A DNA stretch of 64,000 nt from Microvelia longipes (GCA_018340805.1 JACMZG010001914.1:29854931-29918930), one strand, 5' to 3'; shown: positions 34,811-46,734, numbered from the stretch's first letter. Program-made: numbers and translations. The notes: generated by a model not told the origin, from the sequence alone.

Positions 34811-35227
34811 CAGTGGTGGACTTAGCCAAAAAGGCATGAGAAAGGTTTACCCTGAAAAAGCCCAAACCTACTTTTTAGGCCCAATGCGGGGTCTTTCGAA
34901 AAAGAGGGGTCTACTTTTAACTAGAGTAATATTAATGATTATACCAAGCTTAATAGAATTACAGTAAATCAAATTAAATTATTTTATTTATATAAAGTAA
35001 ACTAACGTATAATGTAAAAGAACTGAAATAAAACTTAAGTTTATTACTTTAAATGTAATATTTAACAAAACTGTTTTATCTCTTGGGCCCTTATCAAACT
35101 TGATCAGGGCCCAGAAGCACAAATATATAGCCCTATTCAGCTTTAGGGCCTTCATCGAGTATGCTAGAATCCTTTTTAGCCCTAGTCTTTTGCATGGGGC
35201 CTTTAAAATTCCAGGTAAAATAAATAG
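34811..35227. other. Possible hAT-like terminus and a hairpin
   Basis: CAGTGGTGGACTTAGCC (34811) resembles hAT-type transposon ends, but I find no matching right end or 8-bp duplication. GGGCCCT at 35085 and AGGGCCC at 35106-35112 enclose a second ATCAA/TTGAT stem. The segment repeatedly uses GGGCC/GGCCC words. Confidence 0.3.
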
Positions 35228-35620
35228 GGGCTTTATAGACCCTAGATTTAGGACCTAAATTAAAGTATACTCGATTTAGGAGCTCTTTAGGACCTACATT
35301 AAAGAATTGTCGATTTAGGCGCTCTTTAGGACCTACATTAAATTATTGTCGATTTAGGAGCTCTTTAGGACCTACTTTAAAGTATTGTCGATTTAGGAGC
35401 TCTTTAGGACCTACTCGATTTAGAGCTCTTTAGAACCTACATTAAAGTATTGTCGATTTAGAAGCTCTTTAGAACCTACATTAAAGTATTGTCGATTTAG
35501 GAGATCTTTAGGACCTACATTAAAGTATTGTCGATTTAGGAGATCTTTAGGACCTACATTAAAGTATTGTCGATTTAGGAGCTCTTTAGGACCTACATTA
35601 AAGTATTGTCGATTTCCCTA
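35228..35620. repeat. Minisatellite, 39-bp unit, about ten copies
   Basis: GATTTAGGAGCTCTTTAGGA, CCTACATTAAAGTATTGTC recurs at 39-bp spacing (for example 35312 and 35351), with one truncated unit near 35415. There are no spacers. Confidence 0.9.
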
Positions 35621-35624
35621 TACC

Positions 35625-36230
35625 TTTTGAAATTGAACTATCAAAGTTCTAATGCTTTTATGTACCAGTCATTCAATGTATTCATTCGAATAGCTATAGC
35701 GCTGCTATAGAATAAGGTTTAAAGCTTAAGTTGTCATTTACCGAACTGTAAAGGTACTCAACTCATGCAAAATATGGCTAAAGATGATATTGTCATATCT
35801 AGCGAGTGGGATGAAATGAACTTCGATATTTAAACCGTTCGACAGCGCGGCGTGTTGTACGCTGGCTGCACCCTCGGCACCAGTCAAAATCAATATTTCA
35901 AATGAAAGGTCAGTATGTACATCGTCATCAATCTATGACAGCATCATTTCAATGCTCTTTTGGAGTGACGTTGATTATGAATAAATAAGATTAAGATTAG
36001 TTAAAAAAGAGTGATAAGAGTAATAGTAACAGTAATAGAGTAATAAGTTAGTAGAGTAATGATACACACACACAGTTTGTGTCAGGTCACTATTATAGTG
36101 TTAAGCAGGATCAATCTTAGCCAATGTGTGCATTTGTTTCATTCCCATATAGGAAATAACCAAGCTCAGTAATGTTATTAAAAAATGTAGGTATGCACAA
36201 GTAGTTTGATAAAAATGTAACTAAAGCTTA
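35625..36230. other. AT-rich spacer with a short palindrome
   Basis: CTATAGC-GCT-GCTATAG is exact at 35694-35710. GAGTAATA-type short repeats lie at 36010-36065. No gene seen. Confidence 0.4.
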
Positions 36231-36234
36231 TAAT

Positions 36235-36600
36235 AAGATGAAACAAACTTCGTATGTTGGGCATATATTGTACAAGCGTGCCTAATCTCAAATCGATAAA
36301 AAGATTTTTTCCGTTTTATGAATTTTCAAAATTGTTTGCTGACTCATTGTTTGAGTTAATGACGTCAAAAAAATATTTTCCAGATAGCAACAACTAGACC
36401 CAAAGATTGATTTTTGTATCTAGCTTCAACTCACTAGCATATATACATACTCACATAGACACACATTCTGACAAACAACTTTGTGAAAACCATTTAGGAG
36501 GCCTTAAAACATCTGAAACGAATAATTCAGGTGTCGGATATTTTTGCAAGCACAAATCTTTTCCTATAAACGGTATAAATAAGAAAAGGTAAAAAATAAT
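36235..36600 (-). mobile_element. Block A copy, reverse orientation
   Basis: Reverse-strand order: CTTTTCTTATTTATACCGTT, TAGGAAAAGATTTGTGC, CGTTTCAGATGTTTTAAGGC, GTTTGTCAGAATGTGTG, GCTAGTGAGTTGAAGC, AGTTGTTGCTATCTGG, TTTGACGTCATTAACTC and AAACGGAAAAAATC. No SINE head attached. Confidence 0.75.
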
Positions 36601-36604
36601 GTAA

Positions 36605-37248
36605 AATATAAAAATTTAATATTAAATAAATTAAAAAAAATGAAACTGGATTCCATAATTCACAAGAAACAATTTATAATACTTTATAATAAAAAAAGTG
36701 TTAAATAATAAACATTAAGTGGCTTAATTTAGGGTAAACCTGATTTTTGGAGATCATAATTTAGGAAAAGAATTTAAATTAGGCGTTTATGCAAATTAAT
36801 GAAGTCATAATAAACTAAATCAGGAAATATATAGAAATTTTATTGTTTGGAGTCAAATATGAAAGTATTATTATCAATTAGATATATCTTGAAGTAAAAT
36901 TAAATCTTTATAAAATATAGCGTGTAAAGAAATAATTTAAAAGTAAAACTATTCTGAAATGAGTAGGGGATTGGGGCTAAAAGTAAAGACACGTGTAATT
37001 TTGGCCTTTTCGAGCATGCTCACTCAACGAGGTCTCAAACGTATCTCAAATATCAAATATTTGAAGAGCTTATTACATCTAGTTACGCATAGTAAAACTT
37101 AATGAAAATCGGCAGGTGTGTACATTTAAGCATCCTCTATTAGAAGAAAATTGAAAAAGTAATATTTATTCAAAGGCATACTAGAAATTTACATCATATT
37201 ACTTAGTTTGATTGTTTTGACATATTTAATTCGAAATCTTTAAAAATC
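36605..37248 (+). other. Probable 5' leader of the R1-like element plus flank
   Basis: AT-rich sequence before ORF1. I cannot place the 5' end of the element; from about 36955 the composition is slightly less AT-rich and may belong to it. Confidence 0.3.
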
Positions 37249-38326
37249 TTGATGGATAACTTAGAGACATCTTTTCATGAATCTGTAAGCGTACTGAGAA
37301 ATGTAGCTTCCACAAGTTACAACCTTAAAAAGACATTAAAAAATGACATACTTGAGGCAATAAGCAACTTAACAAAAATTTTTAACCAAATCAAATCTGA
37401 TAATCTATTAAAAAATAGCACTTCTGAATCAAAAAAGCCTCAATACAAACCTTCTGAGACTGTTAAAACATATGCCGAGACACTTAAAACTACCACAGTA
37501 CAAAAGTCATGTATAATAAAACAACAAATTGAGAAATCTATTCAAAATCCGAAATTCAAAGCCTTAATCAAACCTAAATCTTTATCTACTGATTCAAATT
37601 CTGATCCCAATAAAATAAAATTAATTTTGAAAGAAAAAATTAACCCACGGAAACTAAACATAGGTATAACATCATTAAAGACCCTGCAAAACGGTTCACT
37701 TCTTCTCGAAACTGAACAAGAACAAGATCTAACTAAAATTATACAAGAAGTAAATACAGTGTGCAACGAAAATTTAGTAGCAACAGAATTAAGAAAATAT
37801 AATCCGCGATTATTAATTAAACATGTCCCAAATGAAATAACAATAGAAAATGCAGTACCTATACTCATTGAACAAAATCCAGAATTAGGTATTTCTAATG
37901 AAAACACAAAAGCCATTTTCATTTGGAAAAATAAACACAAAAATACATCTAATTTAGTTATTGAAGTAACATCAATTTTGCGGAAAAGGCTTTTAAACAC
38001 AAAAAATCAAAATTGATTGGATCATGATAAACTGTTCAGATCATGTTCACATTCTTCAATGCTTTAAATGCGGAAAATTTAACCATAAAGCAAAAGACTG
38101 CTTAGGAAAGCAAAACTGCTTACAGTGCTCTGAAACACATCCCAACACAGATTGTAAAAATATCGATAAGAAATGCATCAACTGTATTGCACACGTAAGA
38201 AATAAAAATAAAGAAAATAATCAAACTGATCTTAAATTCGCAAACCATTCAGCTACTGATCCAGCCTGCCCTTCAAAACTTTATTTTGTAACTAGAAAAA
38301 TAGAAAACACCAACTATGGAGACTAA
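37249..38326 (+). pseudogene. ORF1, gag-like nucleic-acid-binding protein (one frameshift)
   Basis: In R1-like elements ORF1 encodes an RNA-binding protein that packages the transcript. The first 255 codons (37249-38016) are polar and lysine-rich, with a coiled-coil-like N-terminus. The frame then shifts by one near an A-run at about 37998-38003, and the second part (to 38326) continues with zinc knuckles: CFKCGKFNHKAKDC (CX2CX4HX4C, coding from 38060), CLQCSETHPNTDC (CX2CX3HX4C) and a third, CINC, followed later by HSATDPACP. That third knuckle has an unusually long gap. The stop at 38324-38326 overlaps the ORF2 start by 11 bp. The start is the first ATG of the open frame; an earlier start is not excluded. 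Confidence 0.8.
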
Positions 38327-39060
38327 AGAAGTAAGTGAATTAAAATGCGCGCAAATTTAATCTCCATAAATCCAAAAAATCAACTGATACATTTAGTGAA
38401 ATATTTCCCGTAAGTTATTCCAAATTATTTTATTCAAGAACCATACACAAAAAATGGACTTGTTACTGGTTTTCCAAAGGACTATAGAATATATTCCATA
38501 GGTAACGGCACGATAAGAGCTGCTATCATTATCACTGACCCTACTTTAGACGCGATACAAATAAATCAATTATCTGATGAGGACTTTATAACAGTAGAAA
38601 TTCATTACCGAAACAAAACTTTTTTGGCTGTTAGTGCATACTTCTGCGATCTTTAGATCTAAACGATGATATTACTAAACTAGACAAAATGCTAAATTAC
38701 ATTTCTCACTCAAATATAATAATTTCTGTAGACAGCAACGCTCGATCCGTATCCTGGTTTGATTCTATATCGAATAAAAGAGGTAAAGACCTGGAACTTT
38801 ATTTAGCATCTAAAAATCTATATTTTCTTAACATGAACGACGGACTTCCACGTTTCAATCAACAAATGGACAAAGCAATATTGATCTGACGATCACTACA
38901 GCTTGCATGCTTCCTTTCGTCTCTGACTGGCAAAATTCATATGAAGAAACCTTATCAGATCATTCACTACTAACTTTTAATCTTTTTACAAATCAAATAA
39001 TTAATCCTTCTGAATCTAACTATAGAGATAATTTTCGCAAAAAACTATAAATTTTGATAC
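38316..39060 (+). pseudogene. ORF2 part 1: AP-type endonuclease domain (several frameshifts)
   Basis: This domain nicks target DNA to prime reverse transcription. The likely start is the ATG at 38316, overlapping the ORF1 stop. A one-base insertion at 38358 and a second shift before 38420 break the N-terminus. Later motifs are readable: QEPYTKNG (catalytic Glu), IRAAIII, SAYF, SVDSNARSVSW (the Asp and Asn of the family GDFNA motif), a KRGKDLELYL segment, NIDLTITT from 38877, and LSDHSLLTF (SDH, 38955). Between them the frame changes about four more times (near 38654 and 38865 among others). Catalytic residues are kept although the frame is not. Confidence 0.75.
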
Positions 39061-39620
39061 ATTTGACGTCATGATTGTTAAAACTTTAAAAGAATTAATT
39101 CCTGGCACACCAAACATTGATCGACTTAATTTAGACTCGGCATTAAATGATTATTTATTTAATCCTGAAGTAAATCTAAATCTGTTCATCGAAATCACCA
39201 ACAAAATTATAAATGCGTGCAATAAAAGCAGAATACATAAGAGGAAAAAAAGAAAAGTGTTCCCTGGTGGCATCCTGATTTAACTATAAAAAGAAAATTG
39301 GTTGTTAAATTGCGCAGAAAATACCAAAAAACTAAGAACAACGAAGCTCTGCGTTCATTGAGAAAGAAAGAATATTATAAAGAAAAAGAAGTTTATGAGA
39401 AATTAATAATAAAAATGAAAAAAGAATCATGGCAAAATTTTTGTAATGGAACTAGTGGAAACAACCCATGGAACCTAATTTATAAACAGGCTGCTGGCAA
39501 GGAGAGAACTAGTTCCATTCTAACAACTTTAAAACTACCTAATGGAACTTTCACATCTGATCTTGCATCTACAGCAAACGCTTTGATGAAAAATTTTGCC
39601 CCTTTGATGATATAAAAACT
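39061..39620 (+). pseudogene. ORF2 part 2: linker between endonuclease and reverse transcriptase
   Basis: Two frames cover it: 39071-39283 and 39298-39615. The join lies in the motif that reads PWWHPDLT in one frame at about 39260, typical of the region between endonuclease and polymerase in this group of LINEs. It is followed by a lysine/arginine-rich helix and WQNFCNGTSGNNPW. Confidence 0.7.
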
Positions 39621-40925
39621 GATAATATTTATCATAATAAAATCAGAAATTTCATCAAAGAACCAATCTTCACTCCTGATGACACACCATTTACTTATGA
39701 AGAAGTAAAACATGTTACTGATAAATTTGGTCCATCAAAATCGCCAGTGCTGATGGAATCTGTGCTGATGTTTGGAAAAGAGTTCTCGAGCTTTTTCCAA
39801 AAACAATGGTTACCTTTTTTAATTGTTGCTTGAAAAACGCAATTTTCCCTGATATTTGGAAGAAATCAATTATAATTCCTATAGTCAAACCCGGCAAAGA
39901 AAATTCGAATGACATATCTAAATTTAGACCAATTAGTCTTCTTCCAGTAGCAGGTAAAATTCTAGAAAAACTTTTAATTAATAGAATAATTCACCATTTG
40001 GCAACTAATAACAAATTAAATGAAAATCAGCATGGATTCTATCCACAAACCAACACCACAGATGCAATTATAAAAGCCAAGAATATAATAGAGGAAGCAT
40101 TGAAGAATAAAGAAGAAGTTCTTCTTATTTCACTAGATGTACAAGGAGCGTTCGATGCAGCCTGGTGGCCATCCATTTTAAACCAGTTAAAATTTGGGAC
40201 TGCCAAAAAATTTATTTCATTTAACCAAAAATTATTTCCAAGACCGTTATGCAAATTTATCTCTTTCCGATCATATCATTACAAAATTAATATCTAAAGG
40301 CTGCCCACAAGGTTCATGTAGTAGCCCAGGATTTTGGAACATTCAGTACGACTCCATCTTGAAAAAAAAATATCCTCCAGGAGTCCACATCATTTCCTAC
40401 GCTGATGATCTACTTTTATTAATCATTGGTAAAGATGGACTCATGCTGAATGCTCTAGGAAACGAGGCTCTCTACATAGTGGAACAATGGCGCATGAAAA
40501 TAAAATATCTTATAATGAATCAAAGTCCCAAGTATTACGTATTACTCGAAAAAGAGTAACTAACCCAGTTAATGTCTATCTTAATGGAGCAAAATTAGAA
40601 GAAGTGGCAACACTTAAATATCTTGGCGTCACTTTTGATAAACATTTAACTTGGTATAAACACACAAGTAACACTTGCGATAAAGCACTCAAAATCATTG
40701 GAATTTTATCCGTTCTGCAAAAATTTACTGGGGCTTAGGTTACCATGCACTTCGCACTATCTATCAAGGAGCTATTATACCTTTACTCACATATGCAGCA
40801 CCAGTTTGGCAAGAAGCTATGTCCAAAAAATATAACATAATTAAATTTAAAAGAGTTCAAAGGTTAATAGCCCTAAGAATGATTAAAGGCTATATAGAAC
40901 AATCTCATACGAAGCTGCTATTTTA
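39621..40925 (+). pseudogene. ORF2 part 3: reverse transcriptase domain (frameshifted)
   Basis: RNA-dependent DNA polymerase of the element. Motifs in order: PSASADG-type segment (GADG equivalent, SADGICADVW from 39746), KFRPISLLPVAGKILEK (39918), QHGFYPQTNTTDAI, LDVQGAFDAAWW with the first catalytic Asp (40136), GCPQGSCSSP (40299), YADDLLLL with the paired catalytic Asp (40398-40409), and KYLGVTFDKHLTW in the thumb, then WGLGYHALRTIYQ and LTYAAPVW from 40729. Frame changes fall near 39745, 40190, 40510, 40725 and 40895. No catalytic residue is lost. Confidence 0.85.
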
Positions 40926-41094
40926 TTGGCAGATTTACTGCCAATAGAATATGAGATTGATCTTGTAGCCCAAGTATACTCGTTGACTTCCAACTTGTCT
41001 AATGAATTGATGTACGACAAACCTACCCCCCAGTCACAATGGATTCATCCTGCACATTATCCAACTTCGGCTTTTACTGATGATGTAGATTATG

Positions 41095-41490
41095 ACTTAT
41101 TAGATTCTTTAGAAATTTACACAGATGGCAGTAAACAAGAAAAGTGGCGTTGGAGCAGCATTCATTGCTTTCGAACAAAGACAAGTTGTCCATCAAGAAT
41201 CGTTCAGTCTGTTCAAAAAATGCTCAAACAATCAAGCAGAATTGCTTGCCATCGAAAAATCACTTTCTTGGCTCCTAAACGAAACAACAGTTAAACCAAT
41301 CATCATTATCACTGACAGTCAAGTGTCAATAAGCTGCATCAAAAATCAAGACTGTCACTTCCCTTTAGCTGAATCTTGCAGACGCCTCCTTCTTCAACTT
41401 TTAGATAGAAATGTTCAAATTAAACTAAAATGGATTAAAGGTCACTCCGGAATAGAAGGAAATGAAAAGCCGATTCACTAGCTAAAGATG
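41095..41490 (+). pseudogene. ORF2 part 4: RNase H domain
   Basis: Degrades RNA in the RNA-DNA hybrid. YTDGSK (first Asp, codon at 41124), NQAELLAIEKSL (Glu), IITDSQVSI (Asp) and WIKGHSGIEGNE are visible. The final catalytic Asp (in DSLAK, codon at 41472) is in another frame because an A-run at 41465-41468 is one base short. A second shift lies near 41135, just after the first Asp. Confidence 0.85.
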
Positions 41491-41957
41491 CAGCTTCAAG
41501 CTCTCAAACAATCTCTTATCTTGCTATCCCTAAGTCCACACTAAAGTTTGAGACCAAAATTATTCTTTTTAACAAATGGGAAGAAATGTGGAGTTCTTCT
41601 GATAATGGCTCATGGACCAAGAATTTTTTCCCCACTGTTGTTTCAAGGAGACGTATTGACCTAAAGATAACTTACAAATTAACTCAGGCTCTTTCCGGAC
41701 ATGGATCTAATAAGTCATATCTTCATAGATTTAAAATTATCCCAGACCCATCCTGTCCTTGTGACAAAACGTCTCCGCAAACTTGGACCCATCTTATATT
41801 TCAATGTTCTCTGTTTGAGAAAGAAAGGAGAACACTAATGCTAGACGTTATGACACAAGGAAAGATTTGGTCTCCAACAAATTTATCCATTTTCACAGAA
41901 ATTTTCCCACTATTTTCTAAATTCATAAATTCCATTGATTTTGATTTATTCAAATAA
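41472..41957 (+). pseudogene. ORF2 part 5: C-terminal Cys/His region
   Basis: One open frame runs from 41472 to the stop at 41955-41957. CPCDKTSPQTWTHLIFQC has the spaced C-C-H-C pattern at the end of R1/I/Jockey-type ORF2 proteins, followed by a hydrophobic tail. A role in RNA or target recognition is known for some relatives only. Confidence 0.75.
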
Positions 41958-42438
<481 letters not shown>

Positions 42439-42468
42439 TCTAAAAAAAAAAAAAAAAAAAAAAAAAAA
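42439..42468 (+). other. Poly(A) tail of the R1-like element
   Basis: An A-run of about 29-30 bases preceded by AATAAA. It marks the likely 3' end of the element. No target duplication found. Confidence 0.6.
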
Positions 42469-42508
42469 CGACTACCTATAGAAATTTGCAAATTCCTAAA
42501 TATAATTA

Positions 42509-42616
42509 CCTCGGCAGCACAAAAACAATGGATTTTATAAATCTATTACAATATTTAACTCTCTTCCTAGCCATCTAAAAACCTTTTCTGATTCCAAATA
42601 TTTAAAAAGAAACTAA
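42509..42616 (+). pseudogene. LINE reverse transcriptase C-terminus (CR1/RTE-like)
   Basis: One frame reads HKNNGFYKSITIFNSLPSHL and then KTFSDSKYLK before a stop at 42614-42616. The FNSLP motif with a following lysine-rich helix is typical of the last part of CR1-, L2- and RTE-type ORF2 proteins. A shift at the A-run near 42605 would extend it further (KKKLKEYF). It lies directly after the R1-like poly(A), and 0.5 kb before a retroposon 3' UTR in the same orientation, so the two may belong together. Confidence 0.6.
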
Positions 42617-42619
42617 AAG

Positions 42620-43110
42620 AATATTTTCTATAACTATTAATAGAAAATTATAATATAAATAATTAAAATTTAGTTCTGTTTTTCATGAAATTGTTTTATT
42701 ATTGTATAATGATTAGCAAAATATAAATCAGATAAACCTGGGTTCACGAAAGGATAACATTACTAGTATTTAATTATAACTCTTTGTTTATATAGATTAT
42801 TGCTATTTATATTATTTTGTATTATAGTAATACAATAATAATATTGTAATTATTATTGTCTATAACGCTAAATTAGTTAACAAATGTGCGTGGCGTGTCT
42901 GTATAGTGGATAGTGCAGATATATTACTTCTAACAATGCTTTTCTTCCTTTGCGCGGGTGTTTTTTTGGCGCGTGCTTGGCATCTTGGTCTTTTGCGGAG
43001 TGTAAATGAGGGTTGCTGGTTCGTGATTGTAGATTCGGTTGCTGGTTGTAGATTCGGTTGAGAGCGGAACTTAAATAGGTTAAATTTTTTTTGGCTAGTT
43101 TGAATTCTGC
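42620..43110 (+). other. Probable 3' UTR of the CR1/RTE-like LINE, unique part
   Basis: AT-rich to 42870, then a G/T-rich segment (42880-43110) with TTGCTGGTTGTAGATTCGG-type short duplications. The 128-residue reverse-strand ORF over it has low-complexity composition and is not supported. Confidence 0.4.
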
Positions 43111-43111
43111 T

Positions 43112-43524
43112 CTTATTCGCGCTTTTAGTCTGTGAGGAATTGATCTGGGGTGCTAGCCATTGCGCTTGGAGTGCTTCGCGCGTAGTAATTGTCAATAACA
43201 TCTGTGTGACTATCAAGCTTGTCATGAATCTTATGTAAACTTCCACTGTATTTTAAGCTTTGCTTGTTAATATTTAATAATTAATTAATTAAAGCAATAT
43301 CTTTGAGCTAAAATAATAAATATATTTAAATGAACACTAAAAATATCGTAAACCTTAAGAACGATGAATAAATCAAATAAAAATACTCCCTCTCATGCCG
43401 CAGGACCTGGTCCTTTTATGAGAGGTACTCTTTGATTTTGTTTAGTGTATATAGTTTATTTTTATTTTCTTGGAAAAATTTAATTTTGTCAATTGTTAAT
43501 TTTTATATTTTTTATAATAAAGAG

Positions 43525-43562
<38 letters not shown>
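43112..43562 (+). mobile_element. Retroposon 3' end, copy 2, with long poly(A)
   Basis: Same sequence as 3747-4165, here ending in an A-run of about 30 bases (43530-43560). The CCTCTCAT/ATGAGAGG stem with inner GGACC-T-GGTCC hairpin (43389-43425) is unchanged between the copies although flanking bases differ. A 3' stem-loop recognised by the reverse transcriptase is known in several LINE groups; that role here is inference. Confidence 0.75.
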
Positions 43563-43564
43563 AT

Positions 43565-43945
43565 TAGATGATAGAATACAATTGGTATTTGTTCTAAATT
43601 GTGTGGATTGTTTAAGGTAGGATGGATGGTATGCTTACTTTTCTTTGAAACAAGGTATAAGACCAAAAGTATGAGATTTAATACACAAATTAAACTGATA
43701 CAATGAACGGATTTAGATTGCTGAAACCAATCGAAAGCGTTTTAGAACAACTTCAACCATATAAAAACTACTTTGAGGTTCTTCCGCTTCACGGGCCTGC
43801 TTAGGTCGGCATGGTTCAGTGGAAACCATTTTTGTCCTGTCTCCCTGGGACAGTAGGCTTACCAGGATGGAGCAAGCCTTTAACACTACTGAACCTAACA
43901 GATATCGTACAAGTCTTTGTCCAAGACGTATAACATAATACATTC
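43565..43945. other. Spacer, nothing recognised
   Basis: Somewhat less AT-rich between 43720 and 43930 but without a supported gene or repeat. Confidence 0.35.
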
Positions 43946-43946
43946 A

Positions 43947-43949
<3 letters not shown>

Positions 43950-44025
<76 letters not shown>

Positions 44026-44026
44026 C
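43950..44026. repeat. (TA)n tract
   Basis: TA dinucleotides with TTATA and AATATA interruptions. Confidence 0.95.
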
Positions 44027-44049
44027 ATTTCTGGAATATTTTTTTGTTA

Positions 44050-44172
44050 TTAGAGCCAATAGGAACCGATCCCCCTTACTCCCACCCTCGACTTCCGTCA
44101 TCCGAACAACCTCATAAGCGTAATTTTCAATGAAAATTCACTAAAAATAAGAATAAAAATTGATTGGTTAGG
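44050..44172. repeat. Interspersed repeat (partner 33085-33245)
   Basis: AGGAACCGATCCCCCTTACT, then CTCGACTTCCGTCATC, AACAACCTCATAAGCGTA, then AATAAAAATTGATTGG. It begins about 24 bp after a TA tract. Confidence 0.6.
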
Positions 44173-44174
44173 GT

Positions 44175-45215
44175 TCGGTAGCACTAAGCTGGTTCTAACT
44201 TGAGATCATTGAGAAAGCCGAAAACAAAACTAACAATATAGAAAAAATTCAAATATAATATATAAAAATTTATCGAGATAAAAAATAAAATAGGTATACT
44301 TTACTTGGTGCAAAGTATGTGTATTTGATTAAAAACTGAATAAACGCGTGTAAAATATTAGAGGTCAATAAGGTCGGCATAAAATACTTTAGCTTCTGGC
44401 AAGTCGTTAAGAACTTCACTCCGTATATTACAATATTGTTAGTTCAAAAACCAAGGTGAATTTTAGTGTATGTAGTTCAAAATTGCGTAAAAGAAGGCCG
44501 TATGGACGTATTATTTTTTATAAATGAATAGATTACTTAATTTAAAATTAGATATGTCAATCTATACTTAATTAAATTAATTGTTGCTATAAAATTAATA
44601 TATATTTAAGAAGTCGTTTTTTTTAGACTTGTAACATAATAGTTGGCTGTTCCATGGATTAAAAGTTTTAATAATTTATCTATTGATCTTTATAAACCAT
44701 GGATTTCTTAGACAATATTGATGTATTATTATATATTTTTAAATATTAGTATTAGTGGAACAATGGCTCGTGCCCCAGGTCATAGTGGCGTAATGATGCC
44801 CTCTATATAAAGTAAGATAGAAATACCGACGCATCTGTTAGTAGGTTTCGTAATTTTGATTTTTAATATAGTTTTTAATTTTGTTTCCAGAGATATTAAT
44901 TTAGATTTGATTGGAGGTCGTATTTTACTAAAAAAAGTTGTATTTGTGCTTGATTTAGGGGGTAATTTAGCGATAGTTTTATGGTATTATGAAAATTCTT
45001 TTAAGTCTACTTACTCCATGCTGAGAGGCTGCTAGATAAATTGAATCGTGGGGTGCTATTATACGGTCCTCCAATCTTCATTTACGAGCTTCGAGCTTGT
45101 AATTTTTTGTTAATAGCCACCTTAATCTTGCAGTCAAGAAGTTATAAAGGATCGTTTCATAAGGTTTGACCAATTGATGACTTATTGTAGCCTGCAAAGC
45201 TTATGTTAGCTTGTT
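44175..45215. other. AT-rich stretch, nothing recognised
   Basis: May hold eroded parts of the LINE whose remnant follows, but I cannot align any motif. Confidence 0.35.
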
Positions 45216-45219
45216 TTGA

Positions 45220-45470
45220 TGAGTGGCAGTACTGAGTCTCTTGGAGTAATTCTTGGTGTTTAACTACTTTTGGATCCACACCTGAAAGCTAAGTTAAACT
45301 AAGTAAGAACTAAAGTTCTGAATGCTTTTTGGGTGTGTCGAAGAACGATAGGCTCTAAGTCCATGTTGTAAGTCCAGAGTTATAAATGGGAATGCTACTG
45401 CTATGTTTAGACCGGTGTGCAGTAAGGTGACCTATACAGTCTCAAAAGTAGGCCAGGTAAATCCTATCCT
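45220..45470 (+). pseudogene. Jockey-like reverse transcriptase remnant
   Basis: The thumb region of a Jockey-type polymerase survives in pieces. SLGVIL, LDPHLKAKLN, then LNAFWVCRRTIGSK (45318-45359) are readable, followed in shifting frames by a KW...TA...RP sequence at 45386-45417 equivalent to the WLYTAIVRP motif. Unlike the R1-like element this copy also has many substitutions and nonsense codons, so it is genuinely old. The catalytic YADD region is not found upstream. Confidence 0.65.
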
Positions 45471-45474
45471 ACCT

Positions 45475-46730
45475 GCAGTCCTTTATTAGACTACATGCAG
45501 TTTAATAAATATTGGAGAAGAGCCTAATTATATCGTTAGAGGTTATGGTATGACTTCCTCGTCTTGTAATCTAAAATCTATGGATTTTTTTGTCTCCGAT
45601 TTAGATAAAATTTTGGAGTAGGCTACCTTAGACCCCCTAAATATAAGAAAATAAAGAAAAAATGCATTTTGCGCCAGCGGTGGTGGAAAAGTTCGATGTC
45701 GTATGGCTGGGCACTCGGTGACATAAAATATTTTGACCCAATCATATTCATATTCTAGAATGCTACATTTCTATGCTTGTGAAAAAATAACAATTATCAG
45801 ATTAATTCATGAATTAATAATATATTATTTTTTGGTAAAAAGATTACTCAGCGGGTTTTTTAAATGTCCCTAATATGTCGCTACTTATTTTTGAGATAGT
45901 AATAAAATTAGTTTTACTAATAATTTACATTATTTTATTAACTTATGTTATGTTAAGGACAACACATTCTTCTTCGCTTATGACTTTTATCTCCTTAGGA
46001 GAGAATATTTTGAGGTCTACGTTCAAACATAAAACCTTAAAGAAGTGTGTAGTGAGCATAATCAAGCTGGTTGTAAATCGGTGCGGCATATCTTTTTCAA
46101 AGATTTGGTAAAAAAAATAAAAAGCCAAAGGCATAATTATGCGTTTGGCAGTTTAATTTGCCATGAATAAGTAGTTATTATTAAATTAAACCAAATTTTA
46201 ACAATTATTATCTTTAACCTATCAAACTTGGATATAAAAAAAAAAAAACAATGTCCAAAATTCAAGAGGAACGAATTAAAAAAAAACCTAGAAATTCAAA
46301 GAACCAAGTCCACATTAGGTAAAACATTAGGTCCACCCGGTCAAGTTATCATAAAAATAAGAAACATTATTATCTTAAATATCAACTTTGTTGTGATAAA
46401 GTAATTCAATAGACATAACCTTATCACCAAAAAAAAAAAAAAGAATCCTGCGAATAAAAGACCGGACGTGATGGATTAGCTTATCTCTCTAATAACTTAA
46501 TGTTTCTACTCTGACAAAATCAAATGATTTAAGACATGAAATAAAAGAAAACAGTTCTTTGATAACCATTTTTTTTTTCTAACAGTACTTAATTTTTAGT
46601 AATAAATAAAAATATAAGTCTCTCACTTCCGCCAACCGGCGCCGGTTCGCCAAAAGTGATCGGCGCCTGTAACGATTAGTGCTTAATGAGTTACGAGAAG
46701 TGTTTGATAATCCAGTAACTGCTCAAGTTA
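45475..46730. other. AT-rich stretch, nothing recognised
   Basis: Short overlapping ORFs on both strands (45875-46134) have no recognisable family. No other feature seen. Confidence 0.35.
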
Positions 46731-46734
46731 TGAA

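Noticed and set aside
34811..35227. Complete hAT transposon
   Set aside because: A CAGTGGTGGACTTAG start is suggestive, but no matching right terminus, 8-bp duplication or transposase is visible.
37542..38000. 152-residue reverse-strand ORF
   Set aside because: Antisense shadow of the gag-like ORF1, whose sense frame carries the zinc-knuckle continuation.
42860..43246. 128-residue reverse-strand ORF
   Set aside because: Low-complexity Q/S/K/R composition, antisense to a poly(A) retroposon 3' UTR, with only part of the span shared with the second copy.
45875..46134. Small gene on either strand
   Set aside because: Short overlapping frames with no family resemblance or neighbouring splice context that I can support.
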